From: Chloroflexota bacterium
GTDB taxonomy: Bacteria; Chloroflexota; Anaerolineae; Anaerolineales; Anaerolineaceae
Reading direction: 5' to 3'
Assembly (NCBI GenBank): GCA_029777225.1
Contig: JAKOSR010000156.1
Span: forward strand, 1-24,806
Length of the DNA: 24,806 bases
Each line of letters begins with the position of its first letter. The stretch's first letter is position 1. The notes beneath the pieces are model-generated. The model searched no databases, had not been told where the DNA came from, and worked only from the letters and a program-made list of their open reading frames with translations. The position numbers and the translations under genes were made by a program. Positions 15,870 through 23,851 of this stretch are shown here, one piece after another.

Positions 15870-17951
15870 CTACTTGATTAGGTGAAACGCGGCGATTATC
15901 GGCGCGAAGAGTGATGAGACCAGGCTCATCACCGTGATGAGCGTATTGAGCGAAGGCCCCGCGGTGTCCTTGAAAGGATCGCCAACCGTGTCCCCGACCA
16001 CTGCTGCCTTGTGCGCTTCGGACCCGGGGCCGCCAAATTTGCCGGTTTCGATGTACTTTTTGGCGTTATCCCACAGGCCACCCGCGTTGCTCATTAACAA
16101 GGCAAAAATAACGCCGGTGAAGATGGAACCGCCCAAAAATCCACCAAGCGCGTCCGGCCCAAGGATGAAGCCCACCAACAGCGGCAAACCCACCGCCAGG
16201 AAAGCCGGCAGGGCCAGGGAGCTCAACGCCCCATGCGCCGCCAAGCTCACGCAGCGGGCATAATCCGGTTTATGCGTGCCGGCCAAAATGCCTGGTTGTT
16301 CGCGGAACTGCCTGCGGATTTCTTCAATCATTTCAAAGGCGTTCTTGGTGACCGAAAGCATGGTGAGGGCGCTGAACAACGGAGGGGTCATGGAGCCCAG
16401 CAACACACCAGCCACCACAATCGGGCTCTGCAAACTGATGGTGATGGGTATACCAGCAGCTTTCACTACCTCGGAATAGGCCGCGAACAGGGCCAAGACA
16501 GTCAGGGCGGCCGCGCTAATGGAAAAGCCCTTGGTAATGGCCTTGGCCGTGTTGCCAGCCGAATCCAATATATCCGCCCGTTCAATCACTTCCTCACCCA
16601 TCCCAGCCATTTCCGCGATGCCACGGGCGTTGTCCACAATCGGACCGTACGCGTCCGCGGACACAATCATGCCGCTGATGGAAAGCATCCCAACCGCGCT
16701 GATGCCAATGCCATAAATACCACTGATGCCGTTAATCTCCGCCAGGTGGTACGAAATGAGCGTCGCGAGCGCGATGCCAATAACCGACGGAACAATCGAG
16801 ATGAGCCCATAGCTAAAGCCCGTAATGATGGTGATGGCCGAGCCGGAGGTGGAAACCCGCGAGGTTTCCTGAACGGGCTTGTAAGCGTCATTCGTAAAGT
16901 AATCCGACGTGAAGCCGATAATCACGCCAGCCACCAGGCCAGTGATGGCCGCCCACAATACACCAATGTTCACTTTCCCAAAAACGGTTAGCACCACCAA
17001 CATAATCGCGTAAATAATGCAGGTGATGACGGTGCCACGGTTGAGCGCCGGGCCAGGTTTTTGGCCTTCCTTAACGCGCACGAACTGGATCCCCAGCAGG
17101 GAAGCAAAGGTGCCCAGCGTGCATAGGATGAGTGGAAGCACAGTGTACTGGAAATGTTCCGCGCCCCTCAAACCCAGGCTCGCGCCAAGCAGCATCACGG
17201 CTACCGCGCTGGCGACGTAGCTGTCAAAAATATCCGCGCCCATGCCGGCCACATCGCCGACGTTATCGCCCACGTTATCGGCTACGACCGCGGGGTTGCG
17301 TGGGTCATCTTCAGGGATGCCTATTTCAACCTTTCCCACAAGGTCCGCCGCGATGTCAGCCGTCTTGGTGTAAATGCCACCCCCGGCCTTGGCCAGCAAG
17401 GCCAGCGTGGAAGCGCCAAAGCTAAACCCAAGCACGTATTCCGCGTCCCTGGTGATGAGGAAAATAACGCTCATGCCAATCACTGCCAGCCCGACCATGG
17501 CCAGCCCGAGTACTGAACCAGCATAGAAAGAGAGCTTAAAGGCCGTCCCCAGGTCCTTCTGCGCAGCCGTGGCGGTACGCACGTTGGCCTGCACGGCCAC
17601 CCGCATGCCCATGTAGCCCGCCAGAGCGGAACACAGCGCACCAAAAATGAAGGCGGCCGCTGTCAGCAAACCCTTTTGGGGATGCAGTTGCAGGCCAAGC
17701 GTGCTGATGTTTTCAAGATTGATGCTGAAAATGATGAAGATGACAAAGCCGATAATCACCGCCAATAAACCCAGGGCAGTATAGAGCCGCTTCAGGTACG
17801 CTTGCGCGCCGTCCTGTATCCACGAAGCCACTTCCTGGGCCAACGGGGTACCCGGCTCCTGCTTGTGAACCCAGAAGTACAGGTAGATGGCGGTGCCGAT
17901 GGAGATTACCCCGCCCACGATGCCGATAATAATCCATGTGATGTAATTCAT
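15870..17951 (-). CDS. hppA: Membrane-bound K+-independent-type H+-translocating pyrophosphatase
   Basis: The 693-aa, multi-membrane-spanning protein couples PPi hydrolysis to ion pumping. It shows the substrate/Mg-binding stretch DDPRNPAVVADNVGDNVGD (215-233) and the C-terminal GDTVGDPFKDTAGPSLN signature. The potassium-determining site reads GNTAKAITKG with Lys470 and Thr473. K+-independent enzymes carry this Lys/Thr pair, whereas K+-dependent ones have Ala/Gly-like residues. It is therefore predicted to be a K+-independent pump, and that group is known to move protons. The start ATG 17951 follows AGGAGACGTT. The upstream unknown gene ends 39 nt before, so the two are probably one operon. 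It would make use of pyrophosphate from biosynthesis to energise the membrane. Confidence 0.95.
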   Translation of the reverse strand: MNYITWIIIGIVGGVISIGTAIYLYFWVHKQEPGTPLAQEVASWIQDGAQAYLKRLYTALGLLAVIIGFVIFIIFSINLENISTLGLQLHPQKGLLTAAAFIFGALCSALAGYMGMRVAVQANVRTATAAQKDLGTAFKLSFYAGSVLGLAMVGLAVIGMSVIFLITRDAEYVLGFSFGASTLALLAKAGGGIYTKTADIAADLVGKVEIGIPEDDPRNPAVVADNVGDNVGDVAGMGADIFDSYVASAVAVMLLGASLGLRGAEHFQYTVLPLILCTLGTFASLLGIQFVRVKEGQKPGPALNRGTVITCIIYAIMLVVLTVFGKVNIGVLWAAITGLVAGVIIGFTSDYFTNDAYKPVQETSRVSTSGSAITIITGFSYGLISIVPSVIGIALATLISYHLAEINGISGIYGIGISAVGMLSISGMIVSADAYGPIVDNARGIAEMAGMGEEVIERADILDSAGNTAKAITKGFSISAAALTVLALFAAYSEVVKAAGIPITISLQSPIVVAGVLLGSMTPPLFSALTMLSVTKNAFEMIEEIRRQFREQPGILAGTHKPDYARCVSLAAHGALSSLALPAFLAVGLPLLVGFILGPDALGGFLGGSIFTGVIFALLMSNAGGLWDNAKKYIETGKFGGPGSEAHKAAVVGDTVGDPFKDTAGPSLNTLITVMSLVSSLFAPIIAAFHLIK

Positions 17952-17990
17952 AACGTCTCCTGTGTTTTATGCCGGGAATGCCGGCGGGTC

Positions 17991-18755
17991 TTACATGTTG
18001 GCTGAGCGAAACCAGCGGTAGTTCTCTGTGCGCAAGGTGGCAGGAGAGGGCATGGGATAGTACTTCAGCTGGTCTTGATTCCCCACAAAAAAGCCGTTTT
18101 TGATGGTGCGGTAGTGCACGTTGGGTGAATGCGTGCGGTCCACCATTTTGGTGGAAATAAACTTGGTTTTAACGTCCGTCAGGCATTGGCGCAGGTGGTC
18201 TGTGTTGGTGTAGGGTAGTTCATCCATCAACCCCATCTCCGGATCAGTGGCCAGTTCACCAAGCTGGAGCTCAGTGAAGACGATGGCCGGCACCGTGATG
18301 AGCGAGACCGGGTTGCACACAATCAGCTGGTAGAACGGTACTGGCGCGAGCCGGCTCACCACCAACGGTGTGACAGGCGCGATTTCCTGGTAGAGATGCA
18401 GGTTCGCTTCATCGCTGGGCAATTCCGCGGCGGGCATCAGCCCCAGCGTGCGGCCGTCCTGGGTCGTCAGGTAAAGCGATTGCAGGGCGCTGGGGTCCAC
18501 ATGCTCCAAAACCCGGTAAACCGAGAGGTAGACCGAAGATTTGGGGCTGCCGTCCTCATGGGGAACGCAACGCGCTAAAGCCTGCTCCATGTTGAAGTAC
18601 GGGTGCCGGAAGCTGGGGTCCACTTCAAAAAACATGGCTTGTCCCCGCGATTTTTTCGCGGACCCGGTGGCATAATACGCGCCAAACTCTTCCGGTGAGA
18701 GCATGGAGGCTATCAAGGCTTCGGGAAGCAGTGAAAGATAAAGGTGAATAGTCAT
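17991..18755 (-). CDS. Conserved-looking protein of unknown family upstream of hppA
   Basis: I do not recognise this 254-aa protein. The start is ATG 18755, preceded by AAAGGAG 6 nt upstream; a longer frame to 18803 lacks such a signal. It is soluble-looking, with no signal peptide or membrane segment, and mixed alpha/beta composition. Notable stretches are YYATGSAKKSRGQAMFFEVD (~28-47), a central ...LIVCNPVSLITVPAIVFTEL..., and a C-terminal FISTKMVDRTHSPNVHYRTIKNG region with an HYRTIKNGFFVG phrase. It is 39 nt upstream of hppA on the same strand and in all likelihood co-transcribed, which would point to a pyrophosphate or membrane-energy link. That link is inferred only from position. Confidence 0.7.
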   Translation of the reverse strand: MTIHLYLSLLPEALIASMLSPEEFGAYYATGSAKKSRGQAMFFEVDPSFRHPYFNMEQALARCVPHEDGSPKSSVYLSVYRVLEHVDPSALQSLYLTTQDGRTLGLMPAAELPSDEANLHLYQEIAPVTPLVVSRLAPVPFYQLIVCNPVSLITVPAIVFTELQLGELATDPEMGLMDELPYTNTDHLRQCLTDVKTKFISTKMVDRTHSPNVHYRTIKNGFFVGNQDQLKYYPMPSPATLRTENYRWFRSANM

Positions 18756-18949
18756 CAGGTCTCCTTTGACATCATTGGTTTGGCTTATTGGGCAATATCC
18801 CATATAAGTCCAAGATAATTGTAATGCCTAACACATTTATTGGAGAAAAAAATCACAATTTTGCCGGGCTTTTGCCTGTTCCCAGCGCCCAGAAATCAAT
18901 TAATAAAGTGAAATATGAGCAGCCATATCGAAACGTAATCGTTCCATTT

Positions 18950-18984
18950 ATAAAAAAAATCCGCCCGCAGCAGGCGGGCGGATT
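18950..18984 (-). terminator. Intrinsic terminator of the 19001 lipoprotein gene
   Basis: An 11-bp perfect GC-rich stem (18958-18968 with 18974-18984), 5-nt loop and a run of eight A on plus (T on minus, 18952-18959) lie 16 nt beyond the minus-strand stop. It is a classic rho-independent terminator. Confidence 0.92.
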
Positions 18985-19000
18985 AGTGATTGATATTTTT

Positions 19001-19441
19001 TTAGTGCGCCATCAGCCATTGAATCATGGCTGCTTCTTCTTCCGCGGTCAGGATGACCTCCGCGTGCGCGCTCTTGGCGAGGATATCCCGCCATTGCTGT
19101 TCGCTCAGGTTCTGGCTCAGCAAAAAGTCCAGGGTGTGATGCCCCTGTAGCTTTTCTGTAATGAAAGCACGCCATTCATCATCAGTCTGTGGCAGCGTAC
19201 TCGTCACAGGATAGGTCACCTCCGGGGATTCGGTGGTCATGACCGGCTGCTCGGATTCAACGGGGTAGGCTTCGGTTTGCTCCACAGCCTGTTCAGTCGG
19301 GAGGACGGTTGGGTCGCTCTGGTTACCAACCACGGGGATGTTGACAACCGTGGTGGGGCTGGGGGTCTTCGCGCCGCAGGCGCTCAACACCAGAGCCCCC
19401 AAGAGGACGAGTAATGTCAATGTTAAGGTTATTCTTTTCAT
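19001..19441 (-). CDS. Small lipoprotein with cytochrome-c-like C-terminal helix pattern but no haem site
   Basis: The 146-aa protein has a lipoprotein signal (LVLSAC, Cys22) and a Thr/Pro/Val-rich linker to ~80. The C-terminal domain ends LSEQQWRDIL...LTAEEEAAMIQWLM. That spacing resembles the helices after CxxCH in small c-type cytochromes, but no CxxCH exists, so it should not bind haem through that motif. It could be a decayed or haem-free relative, or only a similar helical domain. It has its own promoter-like -10 (19486-19491), AAGGAG Shine-Dalgarno and strong terminator, so it is likely an independent unit. The function is unknown. Confidence 0.7.
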   Translation of the reverse strand: MKRITLTLTLLVLLGALVLSACGAKTPSPTTVVNIPVVGNQSDPTVLPTEQAVEQTEAYPVESEQPVMTTESPEVTYPVTSTLPQTDDEWRAFITEKLQGHHTLDFLLSQNLSEQQWRDILAKSAHAEVILTAEEEAAMIQWLMAH

Positions 19442-19485
19442 ATTTTGCTCCTTGATGCTGCTGTCAGCCAGCAGGAATTCGGGCC

Positions 19486-19491
19486 ATTATA
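19486..19491 (-). promoter_or_regulatory. -10 box (TATAAT) for the 19001 lipoprotein gene
   Basis: A perfect TATAAT on the minus strand is 44 nt before ATG 19441. Its leader contains a small hairpin, CTGCTG-TCAGC-CAGCAG (19458-19474). No convincing -35 box was found. Confidence 0.4.
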
Positions 19492-19501
19492 GCGTCTAAA
19501 G

Positions 19502-21403
19502 TCAGTTGATGGTATAGAGGCAGTATAGGCCTTGATGAATTAACGTCATTCCCACAGGGGTCACACCCTGGCAATCCTGGGTCAGGATGAGGTCCGGCAC
19601 AATGCTTGACTCAGGTGGCAGCGTCAAATCCGGCCCAGTGCTTATGGAGAAAAATTCAATCTTGGCGTCATCCTGCCCCGGAAGAGCCCAAAGCACGTAC
19701 TCCGGAAAATCGGGCTCCACGCGTAATTCCACGGTCTTTGGCAAGCGTTCGCTTATCAGGTTAGAAATTTCGCTCATTTCAGCCGCCACCTCAGGTTCGG
19801 TGGTGAAGTACAACGCTTCGCGCGGGGTGGCCAGGATGGAGCGTTGGTAGGTCAGACCGGAGATTGGGATGAGTGGCCGCTGTTGCACGCACAGAAGCCA
19901 GGGAATCGCGAAGAGGATGAGCAAAAAAGCCAGGACTGTGCCAAGGTATTTATGTTCCTGCCTGAGGTAATCAAACACGAAACCCACCACCGGGGCGGTC
20001 ATCAGGAAGAAAGGCAACTGCCAGGCCGACCCGTTTATCCGCCACTTCAAGAAGACAACATACAGGAGCACGCTGATCATCAGCAGGCCGGTATACCCGG
20101 TGGCCTCATGCCCGGTTTTGGTCAACAGGAACCTCCCGACCAGATAAAAAACACACAAGATAATGAGAATTGCGTGAAGCGGGTTCCCAGATGTTACCTC
20201 AGAGGTGTTAATGTCGGGTACCCTAAACGTCCCGCCATAGGTCGTCCGGGGGTCGCTGGCATCCAGCCCCAGCTGCGTATGCAGCAGGGCGATGTTTTTC
20301 GTCAGCCAGGCATCCGCCCTGGGAAAAGGCAAATCGGCATGCAGGGCAAAATTTCGCACGCCGTTGGAAATGGCCACCCGCCAGCTGATGGTCTCATTCA
20401 GGTCCTGGGTGAGCGCCTGCACCTGGTAAGCGGTGCCATAAGACTGAAAATTCCGGTAGAAAAAGCCCCCTGCCACGGCCAGGATGAGGAGCAAACTAAT
20501 CGCAACCCGTGGCAAGGTTTTTCCCCATCGGTAAAGTTTCACCTGCAGGAAGAGGAAATAAATTGCAAAAGGAAGGATGAAAAGCAACGAGACAGGTTTA
20601 GTAATCAGGGTCAATCCAGCAGCCAACGCCGTCAGGGTGAGGTTGAATTCGTGGTTCTTGTCTTTCTTGAAGTAAAAGACCACCATCACATATGAGAGCA
20701 CCCACAGGCAGCTAAGCAGGTCGTCCAGGCTGGAGCTTGAGAGCGCCAGAGCCGCGGGGATGGTGGCGGCAAAGATGGCCGTCAACCGCGTCCCGGTTGG
20801 GGAAGCACCAAATAGCCTGGCAATGGCCATCGCGGCCTGCAGGCATCCAAGCAAGGCAAACCAGGAAAGGAAGTTTGCCCAGCGGTCCGAGCCGGAGAGC
20901 AGGTAAAAATTGAGCAAGCCGATGCCCATCCCGGGCGGGGCGCTGTTCAGGTTCTCATTGACAGCCGGGAAATGCGCCAGGCTGTGCTGAAAGCCCCAAT
21001 GCGCCACCCGCACCATCCCAAAATTCAAGGCTTCCTGCGAGTTTGGTGGGGCGATGAAGCCGATAACCAGTGGGATGAGCATGATAATCAGCAGCAACAA
21101 ATCAAGCAGAGCCACATGTTGATCCCTGGCCCGATACACTACCGGTAAGCGCAACACCTTTCGGCCCTTCAACCAGCGCACCAGCCAGTAGACGAAGGCC
21201 AACACCGGCAGACCCCAGGCCAGGCTCAGGGAAGTCCGCGTCACCGCGTTAAACAGGCTGAGCAGCTCGGTGACAAAGACCATCCAGGCGCCCCATAGAA
21301 TAAATGCCTGGATGAACGAGGCCCGCCAAAGCGGTTCCCGCCGGGTATTGCCAGAATAAATCCAGAGGCCAAGAAAAGCTAACAAAGGCAGGATAACGGT
21401 CAT
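19502..21403 (-). CDS. Polytopic membrane protein, GT-C/dolichyl-phosphate-mannose transferase-like
   Basis: The 633-aa protein has about a dozen hydrophobic segments, with a soluble C-terminal part of about 110 residues. An extracytoplasmic loop after the early helices holds AHFPAVNENLNSAPPG, and later loops carry SSSLDDLLSC and LTLITKPVSLLF. This layout fits the GT-C glycosyltransferases that use lipid-linked sugars. I see no unambiguous catalytic DD/ED/EE motif in the first loop, so transferase activity is not proven; other polytopic membrane proteins remain possible. It starts 18 nt after the ThyX-like stop with a weak AAGG signal, so it is likely the last gene of truB-ribF-thyX-like-this. 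A cell-envelope glycosylation role is inferred. Confidence 0.55.
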   Translation of the reverse strand: MTVILPLLAFLGLWIYSGNTRREPLWRASFIQAFILWGAWMVFVTELLSLFNAVTRTSLSLAWGLPVLAFVYWLVRWLKGRKVLRLPVVYRARDQHVALLDLLLLIIMLIPLVIGFIAPPNSQEALNFGMVRVAHWGFQHSLAHFPAVNENLNSAPPGMGIGLLNFYLLSGSDRWANFLSWFALLGCLQAAMAIARLFGASPTGTRLTAIFAATIPAALALSSSSLDDLLSCLWVLSYVMVVFYFKKDKNHEFNLTLTALAAGLTLITKPVSLLFILPFAIYFLFLQVKLYRWGKTLPRVAISLLLILAVAGGFFYRNFQSYGTAYQVQALTQDLNETISWRVAISNGVRNFALHADLPFPRADAWLTKNIALLHTQLGLDASDPRTTYGGTFRVPDINTSEVTSGNPLHAILIILCVFYLVGRFLLTKTGHEATGYTGLLMISVLLYVVFLKWRINGSAWQLPFFLMTAPVVGFVFDYLRQEHKYLGTVLAFLLILFAIPWLLCVQQRPLIPISGLTYQRSILATPREALYFTTEPEVAAEMSEISNLISERLPKTVELRVEPDFPEYVLWALPGQDDAKIEFFSISTGPDLTLPPESSIVPDLILTQDCQGVTPVGMTLIHQGLYCLYTIN

Positions 21404-21421
21404 GCGCGAACCTTGTGGGGA

Positions 21422-22855
21422 TTACTGGATGGATTCTTCCAGCGCGGTGAAGTATTTTTCCGCGAGGGTGTCGCTACTTTCATCCAGTTTGAGCTTAATC
21501 TTCCCGGCGAATGACGGATGAACCGATTCAAGGGCTTCAAACATGCCCCTTCCCACCCTCCGGATGGAGAAGTGCGCGTTTTCCGCGCAACGCAGGCGGA
21601 TGAAATGGAACATTTCTCGCAGGTTGAGCGAGCACAACACCCGCCGGTTGAAGGCATTGGGAACCACGTAAGCGGCCACATCCGGGTTCCACGCCACCAT
21701 ATCGCGGAACAACCGCCCAGCCAGGTCCATTGCTTTGCGGTAATGGGGTTCAAAGCCCGCTTCGGTTATCGCGCGCGGGATGGCGTAACCCAGATCCGCG
21801 GTGAGCGTTTGCGCCGTCTGGGTCATCATGCGGTGGCGTTTAAATTCAAAATACGCGCCTTGGTCCATGACCAGCTCAAACACGTAGTTGCTGTATTCCA
21901 ACTCCCGCAGGGGCACATCATGCTCATCAAGTTGATCAAACAGCCTGTCGAGCCATTTCTGCCGGTCTTCAGCCGGCATGTTCAGCACCTGGTCAAGGCA
22001 CACCGCAACGCTGTCATCCCCAAATCGGAACAGGATGGCCGCCAAAATTTTATCTTCCGCGTTTGGGTCATAATGACGCAACACGCACCAGCGATCGCTT
22101 GGGATGGTATCAACCTGGGCGGTTAATCTGCGGCAGTAATCCCTTACGCCCGCCAGGCTCTCAATTGGGTCAGCATACTTCACCAGCGTGGGAAGTTCTT
22201 CGTTGGCCACGCGTTTTACTTCCTGGCCAATCGCCCTGACCTCTGCCAGCGGGGAGCTAAGCATTTTGCGGATGGCATACTCCAGCGCACGCGCGTTTAT
22301 CGTGATGCCCACATTTGCCGTCGCCGCGGCCGGCAACAAAAACCTGGCCACGTCCACGGACTTCAGTCGGGCCCGGTTAGCCCAGGCTTTGTCACCCTCA
22401 CCCAGCTGACGTGGTGTGTTCGCCTCCCCCCAGGGGATTAGCCAGTCCAGCGACTCGGCGTACACCGCGAACAGGTAGTTCATGACCTGGATGTAGCGCT
22501 CATGGAAGGGTGAGCCTTCCAATTCCGGTGGGGTCACATACGCTTTAGGGTCCCAAAGCTGGTAACGGGAGGATTTTTCGGTATAAGAAGCCAGCCGGTT
22601 GGCTTCGATGGTCTCGATGGACATGCGGGAAACGTTCTCTAACGCGAGGTGTAATACGGCGTGCTCCGCCACGCTGGAATGCCCGTAACCCACAATCCAC
22701 TTTTCACTGAACCTTGCGCTTTTTTCCGCGTCGAGTTCCGCCGCGATGGCGTCAAAAGGTTCAGGCGAGCGGGATGTCTTGGCAAATGTGACCGCGATGG
22801 TTTCCGCGCTCAACTGGCTTGGACTAAGACGATAAACTCTACGCGTATGGTCCAT
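21422..22855 (-). CDS. Tandem ThyX-like protein (FAD-dependent thymidylate synthase family)
   Basis: The 477-aa protein consists of two ThyX-like domains, whereas a standard ThyX is ~210-250 aa. Domain 1 (~20-235) has YGHSSVAEH (57-65), then ANRLASYTEKSSR (85-97). This keeps the last R, S and SxR of the RHRxxSxxxxSxR signature but reads ANR where RHR is expected. Domain 2 (~245-475) has KRHRMMTQTAQTLT (339-352), which keeps RHR but has Thr for Ser and TLT for SxR. Both end with a ThyX-like LP/VPN...NLREMF/NARALE C-terminal part. Known ThyX converts dUMP to dTMP using methylene-THF, NADPH and FAD at subunit interfaces. Because the motifs are divided, activity is uncertain. It overlaps ribF by 17 nt and precedes a GT-C gene. 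Shine-Dalgarno AGGAGG precedes ATG 22855. Confidence 0.82.
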   Translation of the reverse strand: MDHTRRVYRLSPSQLSAETIAVTFAKTSRSPEPFDAIAAELDAEKSARFSEKWIVGYGHSSVAEHAVLHLALENVSRMSIETIEANRLASYTEKSSRYQLWDPKAYVTPPELEGSPFHERYIQVMNYLFAVYAESLDWLIPWGEANTPRQLGEGDKAWANRARLKSVDVARFLLPAAATANVGITINARALEYAIRKMLSSPLAEVRAIGQEVKRVANEELPTLVKYADPIESLAGVRDYCRRLTAQVDTIPSDRWCVLRHYDPNAEDKILAAILFRFGDDSVAVCLDQVLNMPAEDRQKWLDRLFDQLDEHDVPLRELEYSNYVFELVMDQGAYFEFKRHRMMTQTAQTLTADLGYAIPRAITEAGFEPHYRKAMDLAGRLFRDMVAWNPDVAAYVVPNAFNRRVLCSLNLREMFHFIRLRCAENAHFSIRRVGRGMFEALESVHPSFAGKIKLKLDESSDTLAEKYFTALEESIQ

Positions 22856-23774
22856 CGGTCAGTATCCTCCTGGCTTCTGCTTTGTCCACTTCGATCTGAT
22901 GAATCAAATCCGCAAGGTTTTCAAACCTGGCTTCATCGCGCAGGTAGGCAATGAAGTCCACCTTAAGTTGCTTGTGGTAGATGTTATCATCAAAATCCAG
23001 CAGCAGGGTTTCCACATTCGGGAGGTTGGTATCCTCGAAGGTGGGCCTCACGCCAACGCTGGTGACCGCGAAATAGCGGTGGCCATTAATCCAGGCAAGG
23101 GTGGCATACACCCCGTAACGCGGCAGCATTTTGGTCGGGTCGGTAATCTGGTTGGCGGTGGGAAAACCAAGTTTGGAACCCAGTCGTTTCCCTTCACGCA
23201 CCTCGCCCATCACGGAATAGGGCCGGCCAAGCAGCCGGCTGACCACCTTCATTTGCCCCTTGGCCAGCGCGGACCGAACCCTGCGAGAGGAGACCACCAC
23301 GCCATCAACGCAAAACGGGGGTAATACCAGGCAGGTGATGTGCTTCTCTTCGCACAACTGCCGGATTAGTTCCACGTTACCACGGCCTTTTCTCCCCATT
23401 ACGAAGCCTTCGCCCAACACAATCCCCCGCACATTCAGCCGCGAAACAATAAGGTCAAAGAAGTCTTCGGCTTCCATCTCGGCCAAGTCGGTATCAAATG
23501 GCAGGGTGAGCACCTTATCCAGCCCTGTCCGTGTAAGCAGTTCCAGTCGTTCCAGCTCGTCCACCAGGTAAAAACGCTCCTGGATGTGCTGGAGGAAAAC
23601 CCGCGTATGGGGACGGAATGTGAGTAGCATGGAGAGCGCGCCATCCGCCCTGGCCCGGGCCTTGAGGGCTTCAATCAGCGCCTGGTGCCCAAGATGCAGC
23701 CCGTCAAAGTTGCCGATGGTCAGCCACATTGGTTCCTGGGGCACTTCCGGCCAGGCTGTCGAAAATTCCGTCAT
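22839..23774 (-). CDS. ribF: Bifunctional riboflavin kinase/FAD synthetase
   Basis: The 311-aa protein makes FMN then FAD from riboflavin. The N-terminal FMN adenylyltransferase domain has GNFDGLHLGH (21-30), GEGFVMGRKGRGN (121-133) and VSSRRVRSALAKG (161-173). The C-terminal riboflavin kinase domain has RLGSKLGFPTAN (197-208) and NVETLLLDFDDNIY (253-266), with the likely base Glu255. It starts at ATG 23774 with GGAG upstream. Its end overlaps the tandem ThyX-like gene by 17 nt, so translation is coupled and FAD supply sits beside an FAD-type enzyme. A terminator-like hairpin separates it from truB. truB-ribF is a common neighbouring pair in bacteria. Confidence 0.95.
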   Translation of the reverse strand: MTEFSTAWPEVPQEPMWLTIGNFDGLHLGHQALIEALKARARADGALSMLLTFRPHTRVFLQHIQERFYLVDELERLELLTRTGLDKVLTLPFDTDLAEMEAEDFFDLIVSRLNVRGIVLGEGFVMGRKGRGNVELIRQLCEEKHITCLVLPPFCVDGVVVSSRRVRSALAKGQMKVVSRLLGRPYSVMGEVREGKRLGSKLGFPTANQITDPTKMLPRYGVYATLAWINGHRYFAVTSVGVRPTFEDTNLPNVETLLLDFDDNIYHKQLKVDFIAYLRDEARFENLADLIHQIEVDKAEARRILTDGPYA

Positions 23775-23789
23775 ACGTGTCTCCGTGTC

Positions 23790-23832
23790 AAAAAAAATAA
23801 CCCTCTCTGGATGTTTGCCAAATAAGGGTTAT
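23790..23832 (-). terminator. Terminator or attenuator between truB and ribF
   Basis: ATAACCCT/AGGGTTAT arms (23797-23804, 23825-23832) close a 20-nt loop. The run of eight A on plus (23790-23797) reads as a T8 tract on the minus strand. It lies between truB and ribF, 15 nt before the ribF start codon, so it may reduce truB read-through into ribF. Confidence 0.6.
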
Positions 23833-23851
23833 CTCTGGGGGTTACCTATCT

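Noticed and set aside
18788..19150. Plus-strand open frame in the gap between the 17991 and 19001 genes
   Set aside because: It runs across a strong terminator hairpin and the antisense of the lipoprotein gene, and has no Shine-Dalgarno.
19844..20695. Plus-strand open frame opposite the GT-C-like gene
   Set aside because: It is rich in Gln, Arg and His with no family, as expected for the complement of a hydrophobic membrane protein gene.
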